64,000 bases of DNA from Daphnia carinata. Its lineage: Eukaryota; Arthropoda; Branchiopoda; Diplostraca; Daphniidae. Below the pieces are notes generated by a model. The model searched no databases, was not told the origin of the DNA, and saw only the letters and a list, made by a program, of their open reading frames with translations. The translations under genes were made by a program, and so were the position numbers. Below are positions 10,608 to 21,443 of this stretch, piece by piece (the first letter of the stretch is position 1; each line of letters opens with the position of its first letter). The stretch spans positions 9,951,534-10,015,533 of the forward strand of contig NC_081331.1 in assembly GCF_022539665.2 (NCBI RefSeq), read 5' to 3'.

Positions 10608-12634
10608 TTAGTAACTGTTTGCGCTGTAGGAGGAACCGCCTTTGATCTGGGTTTGCTTGTTGCCAGCGGCAAACGTGGCCGAACTGGCAGAAGCAGCAGC
10701 CGACACGCCTCGTCCGCCGAATGATGTGGATGACGCCCCAGCGCTGGCAGAAATTTGAATACCTGAAGCAGATGATGCAGCACCGGTTGATACTTTACCA
10801 GCCGATTCAGGAACGATACCGATGTTGGCGTTCAAGTTGAAGAACTGCTGACTGGAAGCACACTCAACGTCGTGCCACCTGTGTTTTATTGGGTAAAGGC
10901 TAAAGCAATCGGTCTCATTTTGAGATAGTCGAAATGATACTGTACCACAAGCAGGCGAAGCTTTCCTGGCTGAAAATGGTTCCGTTAGGGCACAAGAAGG
11001 AGTTCTTGAAGACACCACCGTCGGCTCCAACCGAACAAATGTGGAACACCTGACAACGAGCTTCAACGTCAGCGTAATATCCTGTTGTTTTTTTACATTC
11101 AAAAATAACCAGAGCGTGAAATAATGTTTTTGTGCTATGCAAATCTGTTAATAAGGATATGCCATACCGTTAAGTTTGCCTTCGCAAGTGAAGGCCGTTT
11201 CAGGGATCTTGAAGAAAATTGGGTAGTCCAATTCCGGTTCGCCAGCGATAGACTCACGGAAGTCCCAGAAGAGGATTTCCTCTTGCGATTCGGTAAGGAC
11301 GGGCTCAACGCTGGGCCTCTTGGTGGTCCTCGTGGTCGTAATAGGTCGTCGTGTAGTGGTAGTGGTGGTGGTGGGGAATTTCAATCCAGTGCCTTGGTTG
11401 CTGCTCGGTCCGAATTCAAGCGGGTTGTCCGGGGTGGGATAACTGTAGCCAGTGGTGGTCACGGGTTTACCTACGGGAGCTTTGGTAGTCGATGGTGGAA
11501 GATAATCCAAAGGAGGCAAAGTGGTCGTTCTAGTAGTGGTAGTGCGAGTGGTGGTGGTAGGACGGGTGGTGGTGGTGGTACGGGCAGTCGTACCGCGAGT
11601 GGTAGTGGTGGTACGGGCAGTGGTAGTGGTAGGACGAGTGGTAGTGGTGGTACGGGCAGTGGTGTAAGCAGTCGTAGTTACTGGACGAGGGGTAGTCCTA
11701 ATGGGAACAGTAGGAGTCGGTCCGCAGTTGGGCCCGAGGGGGCGGCAGTTGGCACCCACACAGTTGGGGTCTACTTGGCAAGGGCCCAAACTGACCGACG
11801 GTCTGCGTGTCGTGGTACTCGTGACGGCGACTGGTGGGAGATAATCCAAAGGTGGCGCAGTGGTGGTTGGACGAGTAGCTGGACGGCTAGTCGTGGTTGT
11901 ACGAGTTGTGGTGACGGCAACAACAGGCGTTGGTCGAGTGGTGGTCCTCACTGGAACTGTGGTCGTTTTGCAGTTCGGGCCAACAGGGCCACAGTTAGGT
12001 CCCAAGCAGAAAGGATCCACTTGGCAAGGGCCAAGAGTTGGGCGAGCCGGGGTAACAGCAACGGTAGGAGCTGGGCGAGTGGTGGTACGAACAGTAGTGT
12101 AGGCAGTCGTAGGAGCTGGACGAGCAGTGGTCCTAATTGGAACGGTGGGTGCAGGTCCGCAGTTGGGACCAGTTGGCCGACAATTGGCACCCACGCAGTT
12201 TGGATCGACCTGGCAAGGTGCGACTGGACGGGCAGTGGTAACCGGTCGAACAGTAACAGCAACCTCGGGTTTTGGCAGCGAGAATGGCGGATTAGGCACC
12301 GGGTAAAAGTATCCATTGCTCTGTCCGACGCGACCGACACGTTTGCTAATGCGCGCACCGAATTCCTGGGCAGCGCCGCTAGCTACCAAACCAACTACAA
12401 CAACCAATGATAATTAAAACTCACCACATCTCAGTCTTCTAATTCATTTTAATCAACTGTTGTTTTGTTTTTTGTTTTTTTAACCCAAAAAGTAAAATTG
12501 GATGGTATCGGTTAACCAGAATCATTTACAAAAAGGAGAGACAGAGAACAAGTGCGGACAAGAGAAATCCGCACATAGTAAAGATGGCGACAGCACTACT
12601 TACCGATGCACAACAATAAGATATTCCTCAACAT
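10608..12634 (-). CDS. CPAP1-type cuticle protein with mucin-like linker and three cysteine modules (554 aa, 4 exons)
   Basis: Exons in gene order are 12634-12604, 12394-11168, 11081-10946 and 10878-10608, closing to 554 aa. Exon 1 (31 nt, donor GTAAGT) plus exon 2 encodes a signal peptide, MLRNILLLCIVGLVASGAA. Residues about 60-360 are Thr/Pro/Arg-rich with TTTT runs, likely heavily O-glycosylated, and are interrupted by three modules of the form CQVDPxCxGxNC...GPNC near residues 71-90, 134-153 and 216-235. Motifs LDYLPP recur. A segment containing FWDFRES and ELDYPIF precedes a six-cysteine CBM14 domain (Cys414, 429, 435, 450, 463, 471). The C-terminal tail is Ala/Ser/Gly-rich and ends NSY. 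Secreted, presumed chitin-binding cuticle or apical matrix component. The opposite strand is open over most of exon 2 because of the biased codons; that frame is a shadow. Confidence 0.88.
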
Positions 12635-12763
12635 GTTGATGGCACTTGTTTATTTACTGTTGTGGGTATCGCTTTTCAAATTTCCACTGCGAAGAGAAGA
12701 CCGTTGATGTTGTTCGATATACGAGCAACTGAATGTGATGCGGTTTGCCATCGACGTGACGAG

Positions 12764-12771
12764 CTTTTATA
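12764..12771 (-). promoter_or_regulatory. TATA-like box of the middle CPAP1 gene
   Basis: Read on the minus strand this is TATAAAAG, 130 nt upstream of the start codon at 12634. An initiator-like TTCAGTT lies about 40 nt downstream (plus positions 12729-12734), slightly further than the usual 30 nt. Plausible core promoter, not proven. Confidence 0.5.
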
Positions 12772-13241
12772 CAGCACACAGGGAGAGAAGGGAGTTTGTG
12801 ATGAAGCCCTATCTGGGAAAAAAAAAAAAAAGAAGAAGAAGAACCACCGTTCACCACGGTCGAAAGAGAGAGAGGCATCTTCTTCTTCCCTTTCGCTTTC
12901 TAGCTGAGAACTCGCTAGCTGGTGGGCGTTTCTTTGATGGAATGGGTCAGAGATGAGTTTCAAGTCAGCACACATACACAAACACACGCGGTCGCATACA
13001 CATAAGAAAAGTGACGGGAGAATTGAGGAGGAACCCACGAGAATCCCAACATTTGTGTACAATAAAAGGAAAGAGAAAAAAAAAAATAATAAAACAAAAC
13101 CCCCCCTCCTGAAAGAAATGAAAGGAAAGAGATCGACGGGGTTGCATACTGTCTACAAAAGCTTACAATACACAGAAAAAAGAAAAAAAAAAGAGGTGGT
13201 TTGGGAAGGTTGTTTTGATGATAATGATGATGGTCCTCTTG

Positions 13242-13260
13242 GCGATGATGATGATGATGG
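13242..13260 (+). repeat. (GAT)n microsatellite
   Basis: About six GAT units in a row within purine-rich intergenic DNA, preceded by looser GAT/AAT units from about 13217. Confidence 0.8.
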
Positions 13261-14271
13261 GAAAAATGTTTTTAAAAAAGGGGGATGGGGGGAAAGAGAA
13301 AATGCATGGGTCTACAGGAGAAGACCTACAGGAGGCATTAAAAAAAATAAATAGGGAAGAAAAATATTCAAACCTAAAAATATATGGATAGAGGGGGGTT
13401 CGATCGGCTGGAGGAAAAAACACCTGCAATGACCTGGAACGAAGCTGGGTCTGGAACACGCGCATTCATTAACGGCCACGTTCCATTAATGCTGACCCTA
13501 CTAGACAGTGGAACTCGAAGAAATCATCTTCCATCAAATTTGATGGCGCCATCATTTTCCAATCTATATAGTCCCCTTTTCTCTTTCCATTTATGGACGT
13601 GCGCCGTTGAAAAAAAAAAAAGCAACTCGTGAAAGTGAATTTGAGAGTTGAAAAAAAAAAAATTCAAAAAGAATGAAGAGCTTAAAAAGATGCGTATATT
13701 CCGTGTGGCACTGCCACTATTCCGACTGGACAACATCGATGTAGTCGCACGTACACCGGTGCTACACGGGGCATCGGTTAGGTCAGCTGAAATGAAAGTC
13801 GAAGAGAGAGAAAAGAGAATGTTGCATGGCAGGATTTTTGGCTATCGTGGGTTTTTACTATGGCGCATCTTGAAGCCAATCACAGCAACAACAACAACAA
13901 CAAAAAAAAGAGGGGATAACAAGAAAAAAGAAAAATTCCCAAAATAAAGAACAGTTGAAGAGAGGGGCGACAAGGAAGATATGAGGGCGGTCGGAGATGA
14001 AAGAAAAGACGATATACTTAAATAGACGGTAGGTGAAAGAGGAGATATTTAACACCACAAAAAAAAAGAAAGAACTATGAAGGTTTATACCGAAAATGAG
14101 CACAAAAAAAAAGGTAAATAAGAGAAGGAGAAAACACGAAAACTGCGGACGCACAATCCCATTTTCCCCCCATCTCATCGTATGTAGAAATTGGTTAAAA
14201 GGTGAAACGATAAAATGAAAAAAAAGAAAGAAAACGAATCGTGAAAACTTGTACGAAAAGTTGTACGTTCA

Positions 14272-14276
<5 letters not shown>

Positions 14277-14302
<26 letters not shown>
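14277..14302 (+). repeat. 26-nt T homopolymer
   Basis: Uninterrupted T run between the middle and left-transcribed distal CPAP1 genes; one of many homopolymers in this intergenic block. Confidence 0.9.
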
Positions 14303-16859
14303 CAATTTCACTTTCTTTTCGCTTTTCGTAGTGTACGGGGATGAGACTCGTGTAACTCTTGCAATCTATGCGTATACAGATGAAAAGAATAGAGCCGAAC
14401 CCGTTAAATTTTTTCTTTTTGCTTGACATGGTGATACATAATTGCATATCTAAAAAAAATAAAAAGAAAAAAGGGAAACAAGAATTCGAAATCTACTCGC
14501 ACATACTTCGGCAGTGATCATTAGCATGACATCCATTTCCCAAACTTCCCACCGCCTGCCAAACCACCTCCATAGAGTTCCGAGGAGGTCCCGACAGCTC
14601 CCGCTTCCACTTCTTTTTCTCACTCGTTTTGGCTTTCTACTTGCACAGTTTTCTTTCCCAGCTGAAGAAAGAAGAAACGAATTTTTTCCGAGAGTTAAAC
14701 ACGGTGTCATTTTCAATCGATTGAAATCATTTGACCTAAGAGATGGGGGCGACATTTTAAATGATAGCAATGTCACGATTTCGACGCCATCCGTTCGTGA
14801 ATCCGCTCCCACTCTTATCAAGTCATTGCCACCGATCATGAAGAAAATGAAGGTGTGTTTTTTTCAAGATTCTCATGTAATTCTTTCATAACCCAATCAT
14901 TGGCTTCCAAGGATTCGCGTGAGTGATGGACAAGTCACCCTTTTCTTGCCTCTCACTCAAACCTTTTGTTTAGCTCTTCGGGAAAAAAAAAATATGGAGG
15001 CCATACGCTGGCGTGCTGACTTGCCTCTTGGCGGTGGCCAAACGTGTAATTGTTGTTTTCTTGTTGCACAGTCACAAAATCATTTGAAAAAAAAAAAGGC
15101 ACTTGTCGAAATCAAAAGACGTCTTCTCTTTCACGAAGTCGGAGAGTAGAAGGGAATCGTGAATCAATTAAAAACTCGACAAGAAGAAAACAAAAAAAAA
15201 TAAGAAATTCTGAGAAATACAACATTTTTGATTGTCGCAAAGCCTTCCTTTCGCTCATCTTTCTGAACAATGTCGTGCAACTAGACCAAGGATGTGAGTC
15301 CTCCTTTCCAAGGCTCTACGTGCTAGCACATGTGGCGACGATCTTAACGGAACTTTTTAAAGCACGTACGTGTCTCTGAGACTTCGAAATAGACGTCGTG
15401 AAATTCATTTTTAATTATAATTCACCCGTCCAGCTGAATGAATAAAACTTCTGGTCTTGATCCGCTCTCGTGATTCAAAAAGCGTTAGATGCATCTCTTG
15501 AAAAATAACGCTACGCAATCGATGCAGTTTGATTTGATTTTGGTTCAATACACAAACAGGAATCGAACAATGCAAATGGGATGGAACACAACGTTCGACG
15601 TTGAGTGGCTTCCCTTAGCTCAAAGAAGATGCCAAGTCCTTTGAAAACGCTATGGGTGTCGGCACGGTCGGGAGCTGATGAAAGGTCATAAGTTCCTCTC
15701 CGCAACAACCGCCAATGATTCATCAGATGGATCCCCTTCTCTTTTTTCACGCCGTCATCCTTTTTTTCTTTTTTTCTTTGGCAATGAGAAAAATTCCTTT
15801 TTTTTTTTTTTTATGGCACGGTACATAAAAATGGCAGTAGTCAATCTCGCCAGTTGGTTGGCAGTCGTCGAAATGGCGAAAACTCGTTGAAAATACAAAA
15901 CAAAAAACTGCAGCATTTCAATACCCGAAAGGAAATGAAACAAAACTCAAAAGCTTCCGAACAAAAACCTGTTGAATTTCTCGAACTTTCCTTCTATGCA
16001 AATATATGCACAGATGCTGTCAATGTCAAGGTAGGTTTTCTCTTTATTTTTTTTTTTTATTACAAAACCCGGTGTGGAACATTAAAAAAGAAACGATAAA
16101 AACATTTTATTGTAGTTTTGAGATCCAACTTCGGCAACATGTTATTTATTTACTTTTGCTCAAAAGCTATTTGCATTTTTTTTTTTTTGCAATGGGGATA
16201 TTTTAGCCTTGGATTTCTTCGTCGTTATCAAACCGAAGCGCTGAAATTCGTATGAGGCACAACGGTGACATTGCGTAATGTTAATTCGTTGCTTAACTCT
16301 AGGACCATTCCGGAATTACGCAACGTTCCATTTGTAGGCAAGCCCGCATTTTTCGTGGAATGAGGAAGCCATAATATCTGGAACACTGATATGTAAATTC
16401 GCTGCTCTCATCATTTTCGAAAAGACTGTATGTTCGGGTAGATAATGATTGCCACCAAGGGAAAGAACCCTAATTTGGGGTTGGTCACGATCAACAGCTG
16501 GAGATGCTCACGGCCAAAGATTTTGTCTCCTATGAATTCCACCAACACGACCGTCTTTGTTCCAAGTATTTTTCGTTTTTTTTTTTTTCAAGGCCGGTCT
16601 CTTCCGTATTACAAGGTCACCCACCTTTCCCTTCATGTTCGTGAATATCAAAACACGATTGCGGATGGCACAAGCAGTTCAGACGAGCGGATAGAGAAAG
16701 GATGCTTTCGGAAGAGTTTATGTTCAAAACCGCAATGACCTTGAAATTCCGTAACCCCATCGTCGTTCGCAACACGATGAATTGATATCGAATGAAAAAA
16801 AAAATAATAAGGTCATCAGCCGAGTTTGAACGAAATCGAACGAAATGGAAATTCATACT

Positions 16860-16886
16860 CCCCCCCCCCCCCCAAAAAAAAAAAAA
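16860..16886 (-). repeat. Paired homopolymer: T13 then G14 on the minus strand
   Basis: On the plus strand, 14 C (16860-16873) are followed directly by 13 A (16874-16886). The same T-run/G-run architecture occurs on the plus strand at 27334-27358. Confidence 0.9.
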
Positions 16887-18421
16887 TGAACGAAATATTG
16901 AGGTCGGTCGTCGGAGGGCGCAACGTGAGCATCTTGACGACAAAAAAAAAAAAAAAGGGTCAAAATGACGAAAAAGACATTTCACTTTTTACATTCAACT
17001 TTTAAGGTAATGGTACTCAATACAGCGAACTCTTTTGGCCGAGTTTTTACGTCCTGAATGGACTGCCTTTTTCAAAAAGCGTCCGGCCGGACAGTATACT
17101 TGCCCTTTCTAATCTTCTTTCAATAGAGGAAGGATCCTAATTTCAAAGCAAAATCACACTATTAATAAAAAGCTGTAATTCAAATTTTTGTTTAAAATTA
17201 TTTTTTACCTTCTCTTTTCTTACCGTCGCGAACGTCACTGCCATCTTTCATGACGTTTTTTTTTGTTGTTGTTGTCCCACTTTGACTTGCCCAACATGTT
17301 CGACTGTTCGCTAAAGGTGGAAATCGTGTCGTAGACAGTCGTGGATGTTTGACTAAACGACACGTCTTTCGCTGCGGGGACGTCTAAAGAGATCCGTATC
17401 GATGTCCTTTTGGCGTTCTCGAATGAAACTCCTTGAGTGACACAGAAAAAGGAGAGACGGTCGTAAAAATAAAGATGCGACCACCGGCCGCGTTTCCTGC
17501 GCGCGACAAAAGGGAGACATAAAAAAAAAAATTGACGACAACGATGGTTTTTTTTTTTCTTTTTTTTTTTTTGCCATGTTTTTATTGCTTCATTCAAAAG
17601 CAGTTGAAGAGATAAAAAACTAATAAGGGAATGCTGAGGAGAAAGGTTAAAAAAAAAAAATGAAAGAAAATTTTTGAAAAATGATTTTTAGTTTGACACT
17701 CATTGTATTCGCTTCGTGAATGAAAAAAAAAAAAAAGTCGTAATAAGATGCTACTGGACGGTGTAAAAAAATAGGATTCTTTTCAGTCAGAATCTTGGGG
17801 AAGATGGTGGGAGAGAAAAAAAAAATTAGTCCATCTGTTCCGAGTTTATCGTCCGTGTCTGACTTGACAGGTGTTGGGAGCCGAAAAACAAAACAAAAAT
17901 GATAAACGAAATCCTACGTTTTCGAACGGTTGGCTGATGTTGAAAGCATTCGATTATTATTTTTTTTTTTTTTTTTTTGCCATAGTATTATGTTACATGC
18001 GTCTGGCGTTTCGGGATAAGGGTGGATGAGGATGGAAAGAAAAAAAAAAGAAGAAGAAGGGGAAAGGCCATTTCAAAGGATGGCTCTCTTTCCGTACAAA
18101 ATATACATGTTAGCGCTCTTAAATGGATGGAAAGCTTCGTATGTATAATAGGTTTTAAAAAAATAAAATACCGGATGTTATGATCTTTTCGATTTTCTGA
18201 TTCTGTTTTGGGGTTTGTTTTTTTTTTTTTTTGAAGGGGAGGGGAGTATTTTGCATATCGTCATCATAGCTGATGATCGGTTTGGTAGCTTTCTCCACCA
18301 CGAACGCGCCTACCTGGATCTCACAATTTCGATTCAAAATTTTTACTGTTATTATTGTTTGTTTTTGCTTTCTTTTTTGGTTGAAGGTGGGGAGAAGGTT
18401 CTGTCCGGTTGCATCCGCTTC

Positions 18422-20380
18422 TTAGTACTTGTATTGAGCACCAGAGGAGCTGGCATCCGGAGCTTCGTAGAGGCTGCTAGGAGCCTGGGGCAGAGCGATT
18501 TGAACCACCTGGAAATTGGCAAAGTGTTTAAACAAACACCCATCATCATTTCCTAGCTCGAATCAATGACTTGATCAAAATTTTTACCTCTTGAACCGGT
18601 TCGTCGCGGATGGAAATGACCTCTGGTGCCGGGATCTCGACTGGAGCGATAAGCTCGGGAATGTTGACAGCCTGGACCTCAGGCGAAGCTGCAGCGGCGG
18701 GTTCATAAGCAATTTCAGCAGCCGATGGAGCTGGAACAGCTATGGCAGCGACGACATCCAGTTGAGCGGGGATGACGACAGCAGCGGCAGAGGCAGTAGC
18801 CACGACAGGTTCTGCCACGGATTGCGAAACGGCAATAGCCTGGGCCTGAACGGCCGGCTGGATCACTGCCGGAAGGGGTACAGCTACCGCAACGGGCACA
18901 GCGGCCTTGGCTGGCTCCGGAGCTGGAGCAACAACGCTAACGGGAGAAGCGGCAGCGATCACAACTTGCTGTTCATCGCCAGGTGCGCGTTCAGGGATTT
19001 TGCCAATGTTTTCATTTAAAGAGAAAAAATCGGAACTTGAAGCACACTCCACATCCGGCCACCTAAATTCATTGAAATATTTGTCAAGTTAAAATTAAAC
19101 AAAGTTTCTTTGTTAATGGCTGCAAATGAAATGGTACCATTGGCAAGCGAAATTTTCCTGGTTGAAAATGGTTCCGTTAGGGCAGAGGAAGGAATTCTTG
19201 ATAGACGTTCCATCCGGAATGGCTGTGCAAACGTGGAACACTTGGCAACGCGCTTCAACATCAGCGTAATAACCTTGCGGGATAAATGATCGATGTTACG
19301 TCACCTCTTCATGGAAAGTGGAAATAACACCACGGGTTAAGTGTTGTACGTTCGAAACTTTACCATCGATCTTGTCGTTGCAAGTGAAAGCCGTGACCGG
19401 AATCTTATCGAAAATTGGGTAGTCCAATTCCGGTTCGCCGGGAATAGATTCGCGGAAGTCCCAGAAGGCGATCTCCTCTTCCGATTCGGTCAGGACGGGT
19501 TGCACTGGTGGAGGTGGTGGAGGTGCTGGACGCGGTGTCGTGACGACGACGACTGGGGCTGGTGTGGTCGTCGTTGTCGTCGGTGCGGCTGTTGGGAACA
19601 AGATGCTCACCTGTTGATTCTCGTTGGCATCGGGGAACAGAGGGTTCTCAGTTGGCACGGGCACAGGGCGAGACGTCACTGGTGGTAGATACTCCAGAGG
19701 TGGTGGAGCGTAGGTGGTAGTTGGTGGAGGTGGAGGTGGCAGGGTAGTTGTTGGTGGTGGAGGAGGTGGCAGGGTAGTTGTTGGTGGTGGAGGCGGTGGT
19801 AAGGTAGTGGTTGGTGGTGGTGGAGGGGGTAGAGTAGTTGTTGGGGGTGGTGGAGGTGGTAGGGTAGTGCTCGGTGGGGGTGGCAGATACTCTACGGCCG
19901 GTGTAGGTGCTGGTGTAGGCGCTGGTGTAGGTGCCGCTGTCGTGGGAGGTGGGGGTGGAGGAACGTAAACGGTCGTTGGAGCCGCGGTAGTTGTCGGCGG
20001 TGGCGGAGGGACCGTCGTTGGGGCCGCCGTCGTCGGTGGGGGAGGACTAGGCGTCGTGTATTCTTCTAAAAATGGGCCAGAACATCAACGCATTAAATTC
20101 AAATCTCAGTTATCTTCAGACTGTTGGTTATCCACTTACCGACAACCGGAGCGACTGTAGGTGGCGGTGGGGGAGGCTGAGTCGTCGGTGCAAGTGTAGG
20201 AGCCTGGGTAGACGGTGCGGGGCTGGGTTCCACAGGTGTTGGAATTTCGAACGGCGGAGACGGTTGTGGGTAATAGTATTGCGCTTGAACGCTAGCCAAA
20301 GCGACTGATCATCGTAACGATCATCAGAATCCAGGCCATCATAAAAAGAAACAAATGGAACATCAAACAAACGTGTTACC
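18422..20380 (-). CDS. CPAP1-type cuticle protein with Pro/Thr repeat linker (more than 521 aa; first exon uncertain)
   Basis: Exons in gene order are an uncertain first exon ending 20380, then 20304-20140, 20065-19364, 19273-19138, 19062-18588 and 18508-18422. Exons from 20304 to the stop stay in frame. The first exon candidate encodes IVAAFAIQFF in the required phase before a GTAACA donor; with the next exon (VALASVQAQ) it makes a signal-peptide-like leader, but no in-frame ATG is seen upstream. The linker is Pro/Thr-rich, with five copies of a 10-residue TTLPPPPPTT unit and LEYLPP/VEYLPP motifs. A segment with FWDFRESIPGEPELDYPIF precedes a six-cysteine CBM14 domain (GYYADVEARCQVFHVC, FLCPNGTIF, WWPDVEC). 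The C-terminal tail is Ala/Val/Pro-rich and ends GAQYKY. Presumed secreted chitin-binding cuticle protein. The 136-nt CBM14 exon and splice phases match the two neighbouring relatives. Confidence 0.82.
19711..19871 (-). repeat. 30-bp coding minisatellite (TTLPPPPPTT units)
   Basis: About five 30-bp units within the large exon of the distal CPAP1 gene. Units differ mainly at third positions (CCA/CCC/CCG, ACT/ACC), so the encoded Pro5-Thr pattern is conserved while the DNA has drifted. The in-frame unit length means copy-number changes would not break the frame. Confidence 0.85.
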
Positions 20381-21416
20381 AAAAAATTGAATTGCAAAGG
20401 CAGCCACAATGTTTGTAAAATGTCCCCTTTTTCTTTCGACAAGACCTAAAAATGGCCTTAGATCCGGCTATAGTGGGTTTGTACACAATTTGCGGTGTAA
20501 CGTCGTTATTTTAAATCCACAAACCACCCATGTTTGGTCGGAAAAAAAATAATAATAATCCCACGCCCAAGTGCCATTTGTTTGGGTGTCAATGACTAAG
20601 TTCTCATAAGGCACAAAGGATAACGAATGGATAAGCAGGGACCCGGAGCAATCGATCATCAATCGGTTACCTGATTGATTCGAATCAACTGACAGAGTGG
20701 AAGTTGTAATTCAACCTTCAGATTTTTGACTTGATTAAAAACTAATACTCCTTTTCAATTCAATAAAATCTAGCGTGGGAGAAAACGTTCCAGGAATTGG
20801 ATTTCGCTCTCTCTTTTCTCTGCTATTAGATAAGCCACGCAAATTCATCACAGTCCAATCTTTGCTGGAACGAACGACTTATTGGCCCTCCGAAAAAAGA
20901 ACAAACAAAAAAATGTATCGTAGAATATAAACGATGACGAAGATCGTGATGAATGGGCGTTCAACTCTTGTCAGCGCTGCCTTTCGCATAGGGAATTGTA
21001 CAGAAGGAAAAAAAAAAAAAAAAGACCAAGAGAAGCAAACAGAAAAAGCCCTGGAACAGGACAGTAATTGTTACCTAGTAGCAACCAGACGTAATCCCTC
21101 ATTGTTGACGTGTATGCGTGCGTTACGTGTGTAGGCGTTGGGGAAGGGTATATGACCGGCACTGGGGTCTTACGGAAACTCTATATGAAACCGGGGTACA
21201 AACTGACGATTTGCAAAAACCGGAACGATGTCCCTCCTGGTTCGACTTTGTTGACTCGCTTTAAAAAACGTTCGATTTTCTCAAGAGAGGCAAGAGAGAG
21301 AATGAAAAGCGAACGAAAAGCTAACTTTCACGACGACGGAGTTACTGTGAATTCTGAAGCTGCTTCGCTCTTCTTTTATAGTTGGTGGCTGCTATTGCCA
21401 GTCAGGCCAAGTTTTG

Positions 21417-21443
21417 AAAAAAAAAAAAAAAAAAAAAAAAAAA
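21417..21443 (+). repeat. 27-nt A homopolymer
   Basis: Uninterrupted A run followed by a short CA-rich stretch (GACACACGTACACACACAC), in purine-rich intergenic DNA. Confidence 0.9.

Larger units (their letters stand above)
12800..18400. other. Intergenic, low complexity and purine-tract rich
   Basis: No gene recognised. Dense A, T, GA and GAAGAA tracts create many lysine- or phenylalanine-rich open frames in both directions, none with a domain or splice support. Includes (GAT)n at 13242-13260, a 26-nt T run at 14277-14302 and a C14A13 junction at 16860-16886. Confidence 0.5.

Noticed and set aside
11124-12410. 428-codon plus-strand open frame, Gly/Ser/Arg-rich
   Set aside because: Exactly antisense to the Thr/Pro-rich exon of the middle CPAP1 gene. 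Thr and Pro codons read backwards give Gly, Ser and Arg codons without stops, so openness is expected by composition.
19341-20308. Plus-strand Gly/Val/Trp-rich frames
   Set aside because: Shadows of the Pro/Thr repeat exon of the distal CPAP1 gene on the minus strand.
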